This document shows positions 1 through 5,338 of a stretch of 5,338 nucleotides of DNA, in pieces. Source of the DNA: Acidimicrobiaceae bacterium UBA7830 (GTDB lineage: Bacteria; Actinomycetota; Acidimicrobiia; Acidimicrobiales; Ilumatobacteraceae); NCBI GenBank assembly GCA_002501485.1, contig DLTS01000073.1, positions 1-5,338 of the forward strand, in the 5' to 3' direction. Made by a program: the position numbers and the translations under genes. The notes under the pieces were generated by a model. That model saw only the letters and a program-made list of their open reading frames with translations. It had not been told where the DNA came from and ran no database searches. Every line of letters begins with the position of its first letter. Position 1 is the stretch's first letter.

Positions 1-1
1 T

Positions 2-910
2 TCAGAGTTGGCTTATGACCTCGGTGCGAAGCCGGTCGAGGTGCTCTTTCCGGGCTGCGGGTTCTGACCCCATCAACCAATCGGGCACGATGAACTCGTC
101 GAAGCCGAGCTCGCGGTATTGGTTGAGAATTCCGATGAGTTCATCGGCCCCACCGGCAATCGTGCGGACGCCGAGCGGCCCTTCTAGTGCCTTTGCGTTT
201 GCAGCGGCGTCATCGCTGAGGTGTACGGCCACCTGCACTGAGGTGTGCAGAGTCGCCGGGTCGCGGCCGACGCGTTCGCAGGCAGTGTGCATTGCGTTGA
301 GGCGCTCGCCAGCGCTTTCGGGGTGACCCCAGGTATTCCACTCTTCGGCGTGTCGGGCGGTGATGCGCAGCATGCGATTTCCGCCGGTGCCGACAAGTAT
401 CGGCAACTGTTGTTGCACAGGTTTTGGTTCACAGGGAGCGTCGGTGATGGTGTATGAAGATCCTTCGAAGGTCGTGCGTGGCTCGTTGAGCAACGACCGA
501 ATAATTTGGATCGCTTCTTCGAAGCGGTCGACGCGTTTTTTGGGTGCTTCGAGTTCGATGCCGTAGGCGACGTGTTCATTGATTTGCCAGCCTGCACCGA
601 GGCCGAGCACGAATCGGCCATCTGATACATGGTCGATGGTTGCTGCTCGGTTCGCAAGGAGTGCTGGGTGGTGCACTGATGTGGGGGCAACGAGCGGTCC
701 GAGGCGGAGTTGTTCGGTGACGACGGCGATCGCAGGCAACAGTCCCCACACTTCGTGTGAATCGCCATCGTTCACCTTTGTGTTGCCGGTGTTCGGCATG
801 TAGTGGTCGGCGAACCACATGCCATACCAGCGTCCGTCGTCGAGCCAGCGGGCGAGATCGAGTACCTCATCAACCGGGTATTTGATATTTGGCCACACAG
901 AGAACTTCAT
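2..910 (-). CDS. LLM-class (luciferase-like) probably F420-dependent oxidoreductase
   Basis: This is a complete 302-residue protein of the bacterial luciferase-like (LLM) superfamily, a single TIM-barrel fold. In actinobacteria such proteins typically use coenzyme F420, sometimes FMN, for hydride transfer in the cytoplasm. Visible family features in order are the early strand and helix with WFADHY (residues 32-37), the PLVAPTSVHHPALLA segment (72-86), SDGRFVLGLGAGW (96-108), RVDRFEEAI (126-134) and the phosphate-loop-like PILVGTGG (170-177). The length fits the family. The start at 908-910 was chosen because MKFSVW is the usual N-terminal strand. The frame stays open for 85 more codons upstream, but that part is antisense to the methyltransferase and resembles no domain. 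No Shine-Dalgarno sequence precedes the ATG; a TANNNT hexamer at -13 to -8 suggests leaderless transcription. The stop is TGA at the very window edge. Substrate is unknown; F420 rather than FMN is inferred from family and probable lineage. Confidence 0.87.
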   Translation of the reverse strand: MKFSVWPNIKYPVDEVLDLARWLDDGRWYGMWFADHYMPNTGNTKVNDGDSHEVWGLLPAIAVVTEQLRLGPLVAPTSVHHPALLANRAATIDHVSDGRFVLGLGAGWQINEHVAYGIELEAPKKRVDRFEEAIQIIRSLLNEPRTTFEGSSYTITDAPCEPKPVQQQLPILVGTGGNRMLRITARHAEEWNTWGHPESAGERLNAMHTACERVGRDPATLHTSVQVAVHLSDDAAANAKALEGPLGVRTIAGGADELIGILNQYRELGFDEFIVPDWLMGSEPAARKEHLDRLRTEVISQL

Positions 911-938
911 GTTCTGAACCGTAGTGTGGGCTCTGTGT
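895..938. repeat. nested inverted repeats in the divergent start region (possible operator)
   Basis: A perfect 8-bp inverted repeat, ACACAGAG at 895-902 and CTCTGTGT at 931-938, encloses both divergent start codons. Inside or overlapping it are AGAAC (901-905) with GTTCT (911-915), the 9-bp palindrome GTTCTGAAC (911-919), and CCACAC (893-898) with GTGTGG (924-929). The repeats are seen directly in the sequence. An operator role is inferred only from their position across a divergent promoter, and part of the left arms lies in the oxidoreductase coding sequence. Confidence 0.4.
918..927. promoter_or_regulatory. overlapping divergent -10-like elements (putative bidirectional promoter)
   Basis: On the plus strand 922-927 reads TAGTGT, and on the minus strand 923-918 reads TACGGT. 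Both match the actinobacterial -10 consensus TANNNT and share the self-complementary TA at 922-923. Each hexamer lies at -13 to -8 from its proposed start codon (GTG at 935 forward, ATG at 910 reverse), the spacing expected for leaderless transcripts beginning at the start codon. Neither gene has a convincing Shine-Dalgarno sequence, which fits. No clear -35 element was seen on either side. The motif is short and degenerate, so this remains a hypothesis. Confidence 0.35.
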
Positions 939-1675
939 CTGGAGACCTGTCGCGCCGTCTGTGGGAAGAGCATGCTGGGTGGTGGATTGATGGGTTCACT
1001 GACGGCGCCGACCCTGAATATGAAGACCAGATCATTCCGCTTGTCGTGCGAGAACTTGCAGGGGTTGAGACGGTTCTCGATATCGGCACCGGAGACGGTC
1101 AGATAGCGCGGGCGCTGTCTGCGACCGGTTGTGGGGTGACCGGTGTCGATCCGACATCGGCACAAATTTCGGTTGCGGTCGAGCGGGGCGGCGGGCCGCG
1201 CTACGTGCAGTCAGGGGCGTGTCCGCTTCCGTTTGACGACGAACGCTTTGATGCCGCTCTTGCCTGCTTGGTGTTCGAACATATCGATGATGTTGACGGT
1301 GCAATCAGCGAGGTCGCTCGGGTGCTTCGCCCAGGCGGCTCATTCAATTTTTTGTTGAATCACCCGTTACTGCAAACCCCTGACAGCGGATGGATTGATG
1401 ACCATATGGTCGAGCCTCCTGAGCAGTACTGGCGTATCGGCAATTACCTGGATGAGGCTGAGACGATTGAGCAGGTCGAATTGGGTGTGCACATCAGGTT
1501 TTTGCATCGGCCGTTGTCGCGCTACTTGAATGCTCTCGCTGATAATGGTCTGCTGCTGGAGCGCATGGATGAACCGGCCCCCCCTGAGCGTTTTCTTGCT
1601 CAGGCTCCTGAGTATTTCGAAGCAGCGTCGGTGCCACGGTTGCTACATCTTCGACTTCGAAAAGTCGTGAACTGA
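935..1675 (+). CDS. class I SAM-dependent methyltransferase (Methyltransf_11-like), substrate unknown
   Basis: This cytoplasmic Rossmann-fold methyltransferase of about 246 residues transfers a methyl group from S-adenosylmethionine to an unknown acceptor. The SAM-binding motif I is VLDIGTGDG (47-55), followed by the acidic ribose-contacting Asp in GVDPT (about residue 72). Next come the motif II-like LPFDDERFDA (98-107), the FEHI segment (about 114-117) and RVLRPGGS (129-136). After the core, a distinct block with NHPLLQTP (142-149), PPEQYWRIG (161-169) and FLHRPLSRYLNALADNG (189-205) probably forms the acceptor lid. The start is uncertain. GTG 935 is preferred because a TANNNT hexamer sits at -13; GTG 926 is possible, and ATG 803 would run 108 bp antisense into the neighbouring gene. 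No Shine-Dalgarno is seen for any of them. The gene ends 45 bp before rapZ and could be cotranscribed with it. The class is certain, the substrate is not. Confidence 0.87.
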   Translation: MSGDLSRRLWEEHAGWWIDGFTDGADPEYEDQIIPLVVRELAGVETVLDIGTGDGQIARALSATGCGVTGVDPTSAQISVAVERGGGPRYVQSGACPLPFDDERFDAALACLVFEHIDDVDGAISEVARVLRPGGSFNFLLNHPLLQTPDSGWIDDHMVEPPEQYWRIGNYLDEAETIEQVELGVHIRFLHRPLSRYLNALADNGLLLERMDEPAPPERFLAQAPEYFEAASVPRLLHLRLRKVVN

Positions 1676-1708
1676 AAGTGTTTAGGGTTGTGCCAGTGAT
1701 CGCCGGTC

Positions 1709-1714
1709 TAAGGT
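1709..1714 (+). promoter_or_regulatory. rapZ upstream element: Shine-Dalgarno or -10-like hexamer
   Basis: TAAGGT lies at -12 to -7 from the GTG at 1721. Its AAGG (1710-1713) is a modest Shine-Dalgarno with a 7-base spacer, which supports GTG 1721 over the TTG at 1715, where spacing would be a single base. The same hexamer also fits TANNNT at the spacing of a leaderless promoter. Sequence alone cannot decide between the two readings. Confidence 0.45.
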
Positions 1715-1720
1715 TTGGGC

Positions 1721-2569
1721 GTGGCTGAGATTGTCGTGATTACCGGGCTGTCGGGCGCAGGGCGTTCTGCGGCGGCCGGGGTTTTAGAAGATCTTGGCTT
1801 CTACGTCGTCGATAATTTGCCGACGTCTTTGGTGCCGACGATTGTGGAGCTCGCAGCAAAGCCGGGTGCCGGTATCGATCATCTAGTTCTCGTGTCCGGG
1901 CGTAATCATGCGGAGTTGTTGACACATGTCAATGATCTGAAGGCGGCAGGCCACCGGGTTTCGATGCTTTATTTGGAGGCGTCGACGCAGATGTTGGTGA
2001 AGCGTTACGAGGCAAGCCGGCGTCGGCACCCGTTCGATTCCGATGGTTCTGGGGTGTTGGAGGCGATCGAACGAGAACGAGTGGTTCTCGAGGAGGTGAA
2101 AGGTGCCGCTGACCTTGTCGTCGATACCTCTGAACTCAACGTGCATCAGTTGAAGGATCGAATCGTGTTGGCGTTTTCCGAGACAGGTTCAACGTCGATG
2201 CAGGTGTCGGTCGAATCGTTTGGCTATAAACACGGCATTCCCCTTGATGCCGACGTCGTGATGGATGTGAGGTTCTTGCCGAATCCTCATTGGGATGAGC
2301 AACTTCGCCCGCTTACAGGCCGCGATGAGCCGGTGAGTGAGTTTGTGTTGAATAACGAGGTCGCCCAGCGGTTTTTGAGCCACCTTGAGGTTTTGTTGCT
2401 AGACGTGATTCCGAGCTACCAGTCGGAGGGCCGCAACTATCTCACGATCGCGATCGGTTGTACCGGTGGTCGCCATCGCTCGGTAGCCATCGTTGAGCAT
2501 CTGGTTGGTCGCCTCGGTGACTGCCAGGTGAAGGCGGTTGCCTCGCATCGCGATGTCGACGGACGCTGA
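1721..2569 (+). CDS. rapZ: RapZ/YvcJ-family P-loop nucleotide-binding regulatory protein
   Basis: This 282-residue cytoplasmic protein belongs to the RapZ (YvcJ, formerly YhbJ) family. Members bind and hydrolyse nucleotides; in E. coli RapZ is an RNA-binding adaptor that controls GlmS through small RNAs, while in actinobacteria the target is poorly defined. The N-terminal half carries the P-loop GLSGAGRS (9-16), with Arg15 where many families have Lys. It also carries the signature VDNLP (30-34), YLEAS (84-88) and RRRHP (100-104). The C-terminal half has SFGYKHGIP (166-174), DVRFLPNPHW (182-191), LRPLTGRD (195-202) and GCTGGRHRS (246-254), all hallmark blocks of the RapZ C-terminal domain. 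Length matches the family (about 280-290). GTG 1721 was chosen as start because the protein then begins directly at the first beta strand and has a suitably spaced AAGG. The usual neighbours yvcK and whiA do not follow it; gap does, after 105 bp. Confidence 0.95.
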   Translation: MAEIVVITGLSGAGRSAAAGVLEDLGFYVVDNLPTSLVPTIVELAAKPGAGIDHLVLVSGRNHAELLTHVNDLKAAGHRVSMLYLEASTQMLVKRYEASRRRHPFDSDGSGVLEAIERERVVLEEVKGAADLVVDTSELNVHQLKDRIVLAFSETGSTSMQVSVESFGYKHGIPLDADVVMDVRFLPNPHWDEQLRPLTGRDEPVSEFVLNNEVAQRFLSHLEVLLLDVIPSYQSEGRNYLTIAIGCTGGRHRSVAIVEHLVGRLGDCQVKAVASHRDVDGR

Positions 2570-2627
2570 ATCTTTTGTTCGCCCCCAAGAGTCGTGTCGC
2601 ATCTGCATCTTGTGCTGCGCGTCTGAC

Positions 2628-2633
2628 TACTGT
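2628..2633 (+). promoter_or_regulatory. possible -10 element for the gap-pgk-tpiA operon
   Basis: The 105 bp between rapZ and gap is the largest non-coding gap in the window and the natural place for a promoter of the glycolytic operon. TACTGT at 2628-2633 fits TANNNT and would place the transcript start near 2640, giving a leader of roughly 35 nt that includes the gap Shine-Dalgarno. The only -35-like sequence noticed, TTGTGC at 2610-2615, is just 12 bp upstream, which is too close. No intrinsic terminator for rapZ was found in the same spacer, so read-through from rapZ is equally possible. Confidence 0.2.
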
Positions 2634-2662
2634 TGCGAACGACCGTGTGGTCAGGAAATGTG

Positions 2663-2668
2663 AAAGGA
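2663..2668 (+). promoter_or_regulatory. Shine-Dalgarno of gap
   Basis: AAAGGA at 2663-2668 lies 6 bases before the ATG at 2675. It is one of the two clearest ribosome binding sites in the window, and it rejects the longer reading that would begin at the TTG at 2633. Confidence 0.8.
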
Positions 2669-2674
2669 CCTTCG

Positions 2675-3682
2675 ATGACTGTTCGTGTTGGTGTTAACGG
2701 ATTTGGACGTATTGGCCGCAACTTTTATCGTGCGGTGCTCGCCCAGGACGCAGACGTTGAGTTCCTTGCAGTGAATGATTTGGGTTCGCTTGATCAAATG
2801 GCTCACCTGTTGAAGTACGACTCGGTGATGGGTCGCCTCGATCAGAACGTGAAGGTCGTCAAGGGTGGAATCAAGGTCGGGAATCACACCATTCGGGTGC
2901 TGTCAGAGCGTGATCCAAAAGCCCTGCCGTGGGGTGACCTTGGTGTCGACGTCGTAGTCGAATCGACGGGTATTTTCACCGATCGTGAGAAAGCCGCAAT
3001 GCATCTCGAGGGCGGCGCACCGCGAGTGATCGTGTCTGCACCGTCGAATGGTGCGGATATCACCATTGTCTATGGCGTCAACCACACCGATTTCGACAAA
3101 AAGAAGCACCAGGTCATTTCGAACGCAAGTTGCACGACGAACTGTTTTGTTCCGCTCATTAAGGTGCTCGATGACGCGTTCGGTGTGAAGCAGGGTCTGA
3201 TGACCACCGTGCACGCCTACACCGGCGACCAGTCGCTTGTCGATGGCCCTCACAACGATCTTCGTCGTGCTCGTGGCGCGGCGATCAACATCATTCCGAC
3301 ATCGACCGGGGCAGCTCGGGCAACGAGTTTGGTGTTGGCGTCGATGAAGGGTCGGCTCGATGGCACCTCGCTTCGAGTGCCGGTGCCGACGGGTTCGATC
3401 ACTGACGTGACCGCGACCCTTAAGAAGAGGGCCTCGGTCGACGACATCAACGCTGTGTTCGCAGCGGCGGCAAAGAAGGGCGACCTGAAGGGCATCCTGA
3501 AGTACACCGAAGACCCAATCGTGTCGAGCGACATTGTCGGCGATCCGCACTCATCGATTTTTGATGCAGGCATGACAATGTCGATGGGCGACCTTGTGAA
3601 GGTGTGCTCCTGGTACGACAACGAGTGGGGCTATTCCAACCGTTTGGTCGACCTGGTTCGCTACGTCAGCCGCGGTCGCTGA
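2675..3682 (+). CDS. gap: type I glyceraldehyde-3-phosphate dehydrogenase
   Basis: This 335-residue cytoplasmic enzyme oxidises glyceraldehyde-3-phosphate with phosphate and NAD+ to 1,3-bisphosphoglycerate; it acts as a homotetramer. The N-terminal Rossmann domain has NGFGRIGR (8-15) and VND (33-35), where Asp35 at the end of the second strand points to NAD+ preference. The catalytic nucleophile is Cys153 in NASCTTNC (150-157), and His180 in TTVHAYTGDQ is the general base. Phosphate contacts are visible as Ser152, Thr183, Thr211-Gly212 and Arg234 in RVPVPTGS. The C-terminal signature WYDNEWGYSNR (313-323) is intact. At the site where many NAD enzymes have Leu-Pro (Leu187-Pro188 in the classical numbering) this one has Gly191-Pro192; the retained Pro still argues against NADP. 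Length is normal. It is the first gene of a tight gap-pgk-tpiA cluster; a strong Shine-Dalgarno fixes the start. Confidence 0.98.
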   Translation: MTVRVGVNGFGRIGRNFYRAVLAQDADVEFLAVNDLGSLDQMAHLLKYDSVMGRLDQNVKVVKGGIKVGNHTIRVLSERDPKALPWGDLGVDVVVESTGIFTDREKAAMHLEGGAPRVIVSAPSNGADITIVYGVNHTDFDKKKHQVISNASCTTNCFVPLIKVLDDAFGVKQGLMTTVHAYTGDQSLVDGPHNDLRRARGAAINIIPTSTGAARATSLVLASMKGRLDGTSLRVPVPTGSITDVTATLKKRASVDDINAVFAAAAKKGDLKGILKYTEDPIVSSDIVGDPHSSIFDAGMTMSMGDLVKVCSWYDNEWGYSNRLVDLVRYVSRGR

Positions 3683-3688
3683 TCTGCA

Positions 3689-4816
3689 ATGACGGACGAG
3701 TCATCGCGCATCCCCACTCTCGAAGATCTCGGTGATGTCACCGGACGTCGGGTCCTGGTCCGCACAGATTTCAATGTGCCGTTAGAGGAGCGTGAGGGGT
3801 CGCAGGTCGTCGTCGACGATTTTCGTATTCGCGCTGCGTTGCCAACGATTTCGTGGCTGTTGGAGCGTGGCGCTCGGGTGGTGTGTGCGAGTCATCTCGG
3901 TCGGCCGAAGGGTCAACCAGTTGATGAGTATTCGATGGATCCGGTACGTGCACGGCTGAGCGAAATTGTTCCTGGGGTTGAGTTGCTGGAAAACCTTCGA
4001 TTTAACCCCGGCGAGGAGGCAAACGATGATGAGTTTGTTGCGTCGCTAACCGATGGCATTGACTTTTACGTGAACGATGCGTTCGGTGCGTCGCATCGTG
4101 CTCATTCGTCAATCGTTGGTCCACCGAGGTCGATGCCTTCTGCGATGGGTCGTCTTTTGCAGCAAGAGGTTGAAGTATTGACGGGGCTGCGGGATAAGCC
4201 AAAGCGACCATTTGTTGCGGTGCTTGGCGGGGCAAAGATCTCCGACAAGTTGGGCGTTGTTGAGGCGTTGCTATCGGTGGTCGATCAACTTGTAATCGGC
4301 GGTGCAATGTGCTTCACCTTCTTTGCAGCTCAGGGCAAACCGATCGGAGATTCGCTGTTTGAACCTGAGATGGTGGAGACCTGTCGACGCATCCTTGAGA
4401 CTGCGAGCGACAAGATCGTGCTGCCTGATGACATGGTGGGAGTTGACGCCTCCGGAGAGTTCGCAACGTTCGGAACCCGACTACCTGAAGGGTCAAAGGG
4501 GTTCGATATCGGTCCGGGTTCGGCGGCCGCATTTAGTGATGTGGTGATGGATGCCCGAATGGTGTTTTGGAATGGACCGATGGGCATGTTTGAAGATGAA
4601 CGATTCGCTGGTGGCACGAGAACGGTTGCTGAGGCGATGGCTGAAACGAAAGCGTTCACGGTTGTCGGCGGTGGGGATTCTGCCGCTGCGCTTGCCCAGT
4701 TTCGATTGAATGATGAAGTAGACCATGTGTCAACTGGCGGGGGAGCGAGCCTCGAACTTCTCGAACTCGGCGACCTCCCCGGTCTTGCTGCATTGAGAGG
4801 TGCCCCTAATGCCTGA
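3689..4816 (+). CDS. pgk: phosphoglycerate kinase
   Basis: This 375-residue cytoplasmic monomer transfers phosphate from 1,3-bisphosphoglycerate to ADP, the first ATP-yielding step of glycolysis. The N-terminal, substrate-binding domain shows VRTDFNVP (24-31), SHLGRPKG (68-75), ENLRF (101-105) and NDAFGASHRAH (129-139). The C-terminal nucleotide domain shows GGAKISDK (180-187), GGAMCFTF (204-211), FWNGPMGMFE (293-302), GGGDS (327-331) and GGGASLELL (350-358). All key Arg, Lys and Gly residues in these blocks are present. The protein is some 20-25 residues shorter than the usual 390-400; the missing part lies between RLSEI (about 89-93) and the LLENLRF strand, and the reading frame is continuous there. 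The ATG lies 6 bp after the gap stop with no recognisable Shine-Dalgarno, so translation is probably coupled to gap. Its last 8 bases overlap tpiA. Confidence 0.98.
   Translation: MTDESSRIPTLEDLGDVTGRRVLVRTDFNVPLEEREGSQVVVDDFRIRAALPTISWLLERGARVVCASHLGRPKGQPVDEYSMDPVRARLSEIVPGVELLENLRFNPGEEANDDEFVASLTDGIDFYVNDAFGASHRAHSSIVGPPRSMPSAMGRLLQQEVEVLTGLRDKPKRPFVAVLGGAKISDKLGVVEALLSVVDQLVIGGAMCFTFFAAQGKPIGDSLFEPEMVETCRRILETASDKIVLPDDMVGVDASGEFATFGTRLPEGSKGFDIGPGSAAAFSDVVMDARMVFWNGPMGMFEDERFAGGTRTVAEAMAETKAFTVVGGGDSAAALAQFRLNDEVDHVSTGGGASLELLELGDLPGLAALRGAPNA
4795..4800 (+). promoter_or_regulatory. Shine-Dalgarno of tpiA inside pgk
   Basis: GAGAGG at 4795-4800 is 8 bases before the ATG at 4809. It lies within the last codons of pgk and supports both the tpiA start and translational coupling of the two genes. 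Confidence 0.7.
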
Positions 4817-5338
4817 TGTTCGCACTCCGCTGATCAGCGGTAACTGGAAGATGAACCTCGACCATTTTGAGGCTCTTCGAAATTTGCAGAAACTCGCGTG
4901 GCTGCTGCCGAAAGATATCTATCAGCGCGCAGATGTGAGCATCCATCCACCGTTTACCGATATTCGGACGTTGCAGACATCGATTGAAGCTGACCGAATG
5001 GACATTCTGCTCGGAGCACAGCATTGCCATTACGAAGTGAACGGAGCCCTTACGGGCGAGGTATCGCCTCTGTTTTTGCAAAAACTCGACGTGAAACTGG
5101 TCATCTGTGGCCATAGCGAACGCCGAGATATTTTCGGTGAGACCGATGAGATGGTGAACGCAAAAGTGAAGGCGATTTTGAAGCACAATATGACACCAAT
5201 CATGTGTGTGGGTGAGTCGTTGGCTGAGCGTGAAGCAGGTGAGACTGAGGCGAAGGTACTTGGTCAGGTGATCAACGGTTTGCAGGGTGTGAAGAAGACG
5301 GAAGTCGGCTCGATGGTGATTGCATACGAGCCGATTTG
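4809..5338 (+). CDS. tpiA: triosephosphate isomerase, 3' end outside the window
   Basis: The first 176 residues of the TIM-barrel enzyme that interconverts dihydroxyacetone phosphate and glyceraldehyde-3-phosphate are present; the family length is about 250-260, so roughly the last third is cut off by the window edge, with no stop reached. The active-site residues are all visible: Asn12 and Lys14 in GNWKMN (11-16), the electrophile His102 in CGHSERR (100-106), and the catalytic base Glu174 in AYEPI (172-176). GAQHCHYEVNGALTGEVSP (69-87) is the dimer-interface loop block, and CVGESL (133-138) is also typical. The start ATG overlaps the pgk stop by 8 bp in a different frame and has a good Shine-Dalgarno. 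The active-site loop and the C-terminal phosphate-binding loop cannot be judged because they lie beyond the window. Confidence 0.96.
   Translation, partial: MPDVRTPLISGNWKMNLDHFEALRNLQKLAWLLPKDIYQRADVSIHPPFTDIRTLQTSIEADRMDILLGAQHCHYEVNGALTGEVSPLFLQKLDVKLVICGHSERRDIFGETDEMVNAKVKAILKHNMTPIMCVGESLAEREAGETEAKVLGQVINGLQGVKKTEVGSMVIAYEPI

Noticed and set aside
803..934. Upstream ATG at 803 as start of the methyltransferase.
   Set aside because: It would overlap the divergent oxidoreductase by 108 bp, and the extra residues are the antisense reading of its conserved N-terminus. GTG 926 or 935 is more likely.
911..1165. Open extension of the oxidoreductase frame by 85 codons upstream of the ATG at 908-910.
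   Set aside because: It is antisense to the methyltransferase SAM-binding region, is rich in Arg, Pro and His with no recognisable domain, and the family normally begins at MKFSVW.
1652..1667. Hairpin CGACTT-CGAA-AAGTCG at the end of the methyltransferase gene, as a terminator.
   Set aside because: The stem is only 6 bp, lies inside the coding sequence and is not followed by a T-run, so it is not a convincing intrinsic terminator.
2599..2610. Tandem copy GCATCTGCATCT in the rapZ-gap spacer.
   Set aside because: Two copies of a 6-mer only; no further copies nearby and no known element matches.
2641..2670. Alternative small hairpins (GACC 2641-2644 with GGTC 2649-2652, or that GGTC with GACC 2667-2670) that could mask or free the gap Shine-Dalgarno, a riboswitch-like arrangement.
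   Set aside because: Both stems are only 4 bp and no aptamer-like conserved structure is visible; such short pairings are expected by chance.
2633..2674. TTG at 2633 as an earlier start of gap.
   Set aside because: The added 14 residues are not family-like, and AAAGGA at 2663-2668 is perfectly placed for the ATG at 2675.
2903..3550. Long open frame of about 215 codons on the minus strand inside gap.
   Set aside because: It is antisense to a highly conserved enzyme, rich in Arg, His and Cys with no domain features, and is explained by the codon bias of gap.
1..5338. Mobile element, CRISPR array, RNA gene, toxin-antitoxin pair or defence system.
   Set aside because: Both strands are filled by six recognisable genes of similar base composition. 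No transposase, terminal repeats, regularly spaced repeats or tRNA-like structure was seen.

Overview
The window is a stretch of ordinary chromosome from a probable actinobacterium, most plausibly of the Acidimicrobiia type. The evidence is indirect: an F420-type luciferase-like oxidoreductase, a RapZ with Arg in place of the P-loop Lys, and the order rapZ ... gap-pgk-tpiA, which is a well-known actinobacterial arrangement. GC looks moderate (mid-50s by eye, not computed). All five stop codons visible in the window are TGA, and codons such as TCG, CGA and CGT are frequent.

Layout. Positions 2-910 (minus strand) encode a complete luciferase-like monooxygenase-family (LLM) oxidoreductase. About 24 bp away, diverging from it, is a class I SAM-dependent methyltransferase (about 935-1675, plus strand). 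The short space between the two starts contains back-to-back -10-like hexamers and several inverted repeats, so both genes may be transcribed leaderlessly from one divergent promoter. After a 45 bp gap comes rapZ (1721-2569). A 105 bp spacer then leads into the lower-glycolysis cluster gap (2675-3682), pgk (3689-4816) and tpiA (4809 to the window end, 3' end missing). The last three genes are packed as an operon: gap and pgk are 6 bp apart, and pgk and tpiA overlap by 8 bp.

How the genes work together. TpiA interconverts dihydroxyacetone phosphate and glyceraldehyde-3-phosphate. Gap oxidises the latter to 1,3-bisphosphoglycerate, and Pgk takes the phosphoryl group to make ATP. All catalytic residues that fall inside the window are intact. 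RapZ is a P-loop regulatory protein that is usually linked genetically to yvcK and whiA. Those two genes are not between rapZ and gap here, which is the most notable departure from the usual gene order. The oxidoreductase and methyltransferase have no substrate that can be read from sequence.

I found no undescribed multi-gene system, mobile element, CRISPR array, RNA gene or toxin-antitoxin pair. There is no gene-free stretch longer than about 105 bp. The points worth a second look are the missing yvcK-whiA, the compact divergent promoter, and a phosphoglycerate kinase that lacks about 20-25 residues in its N-terminal domain.
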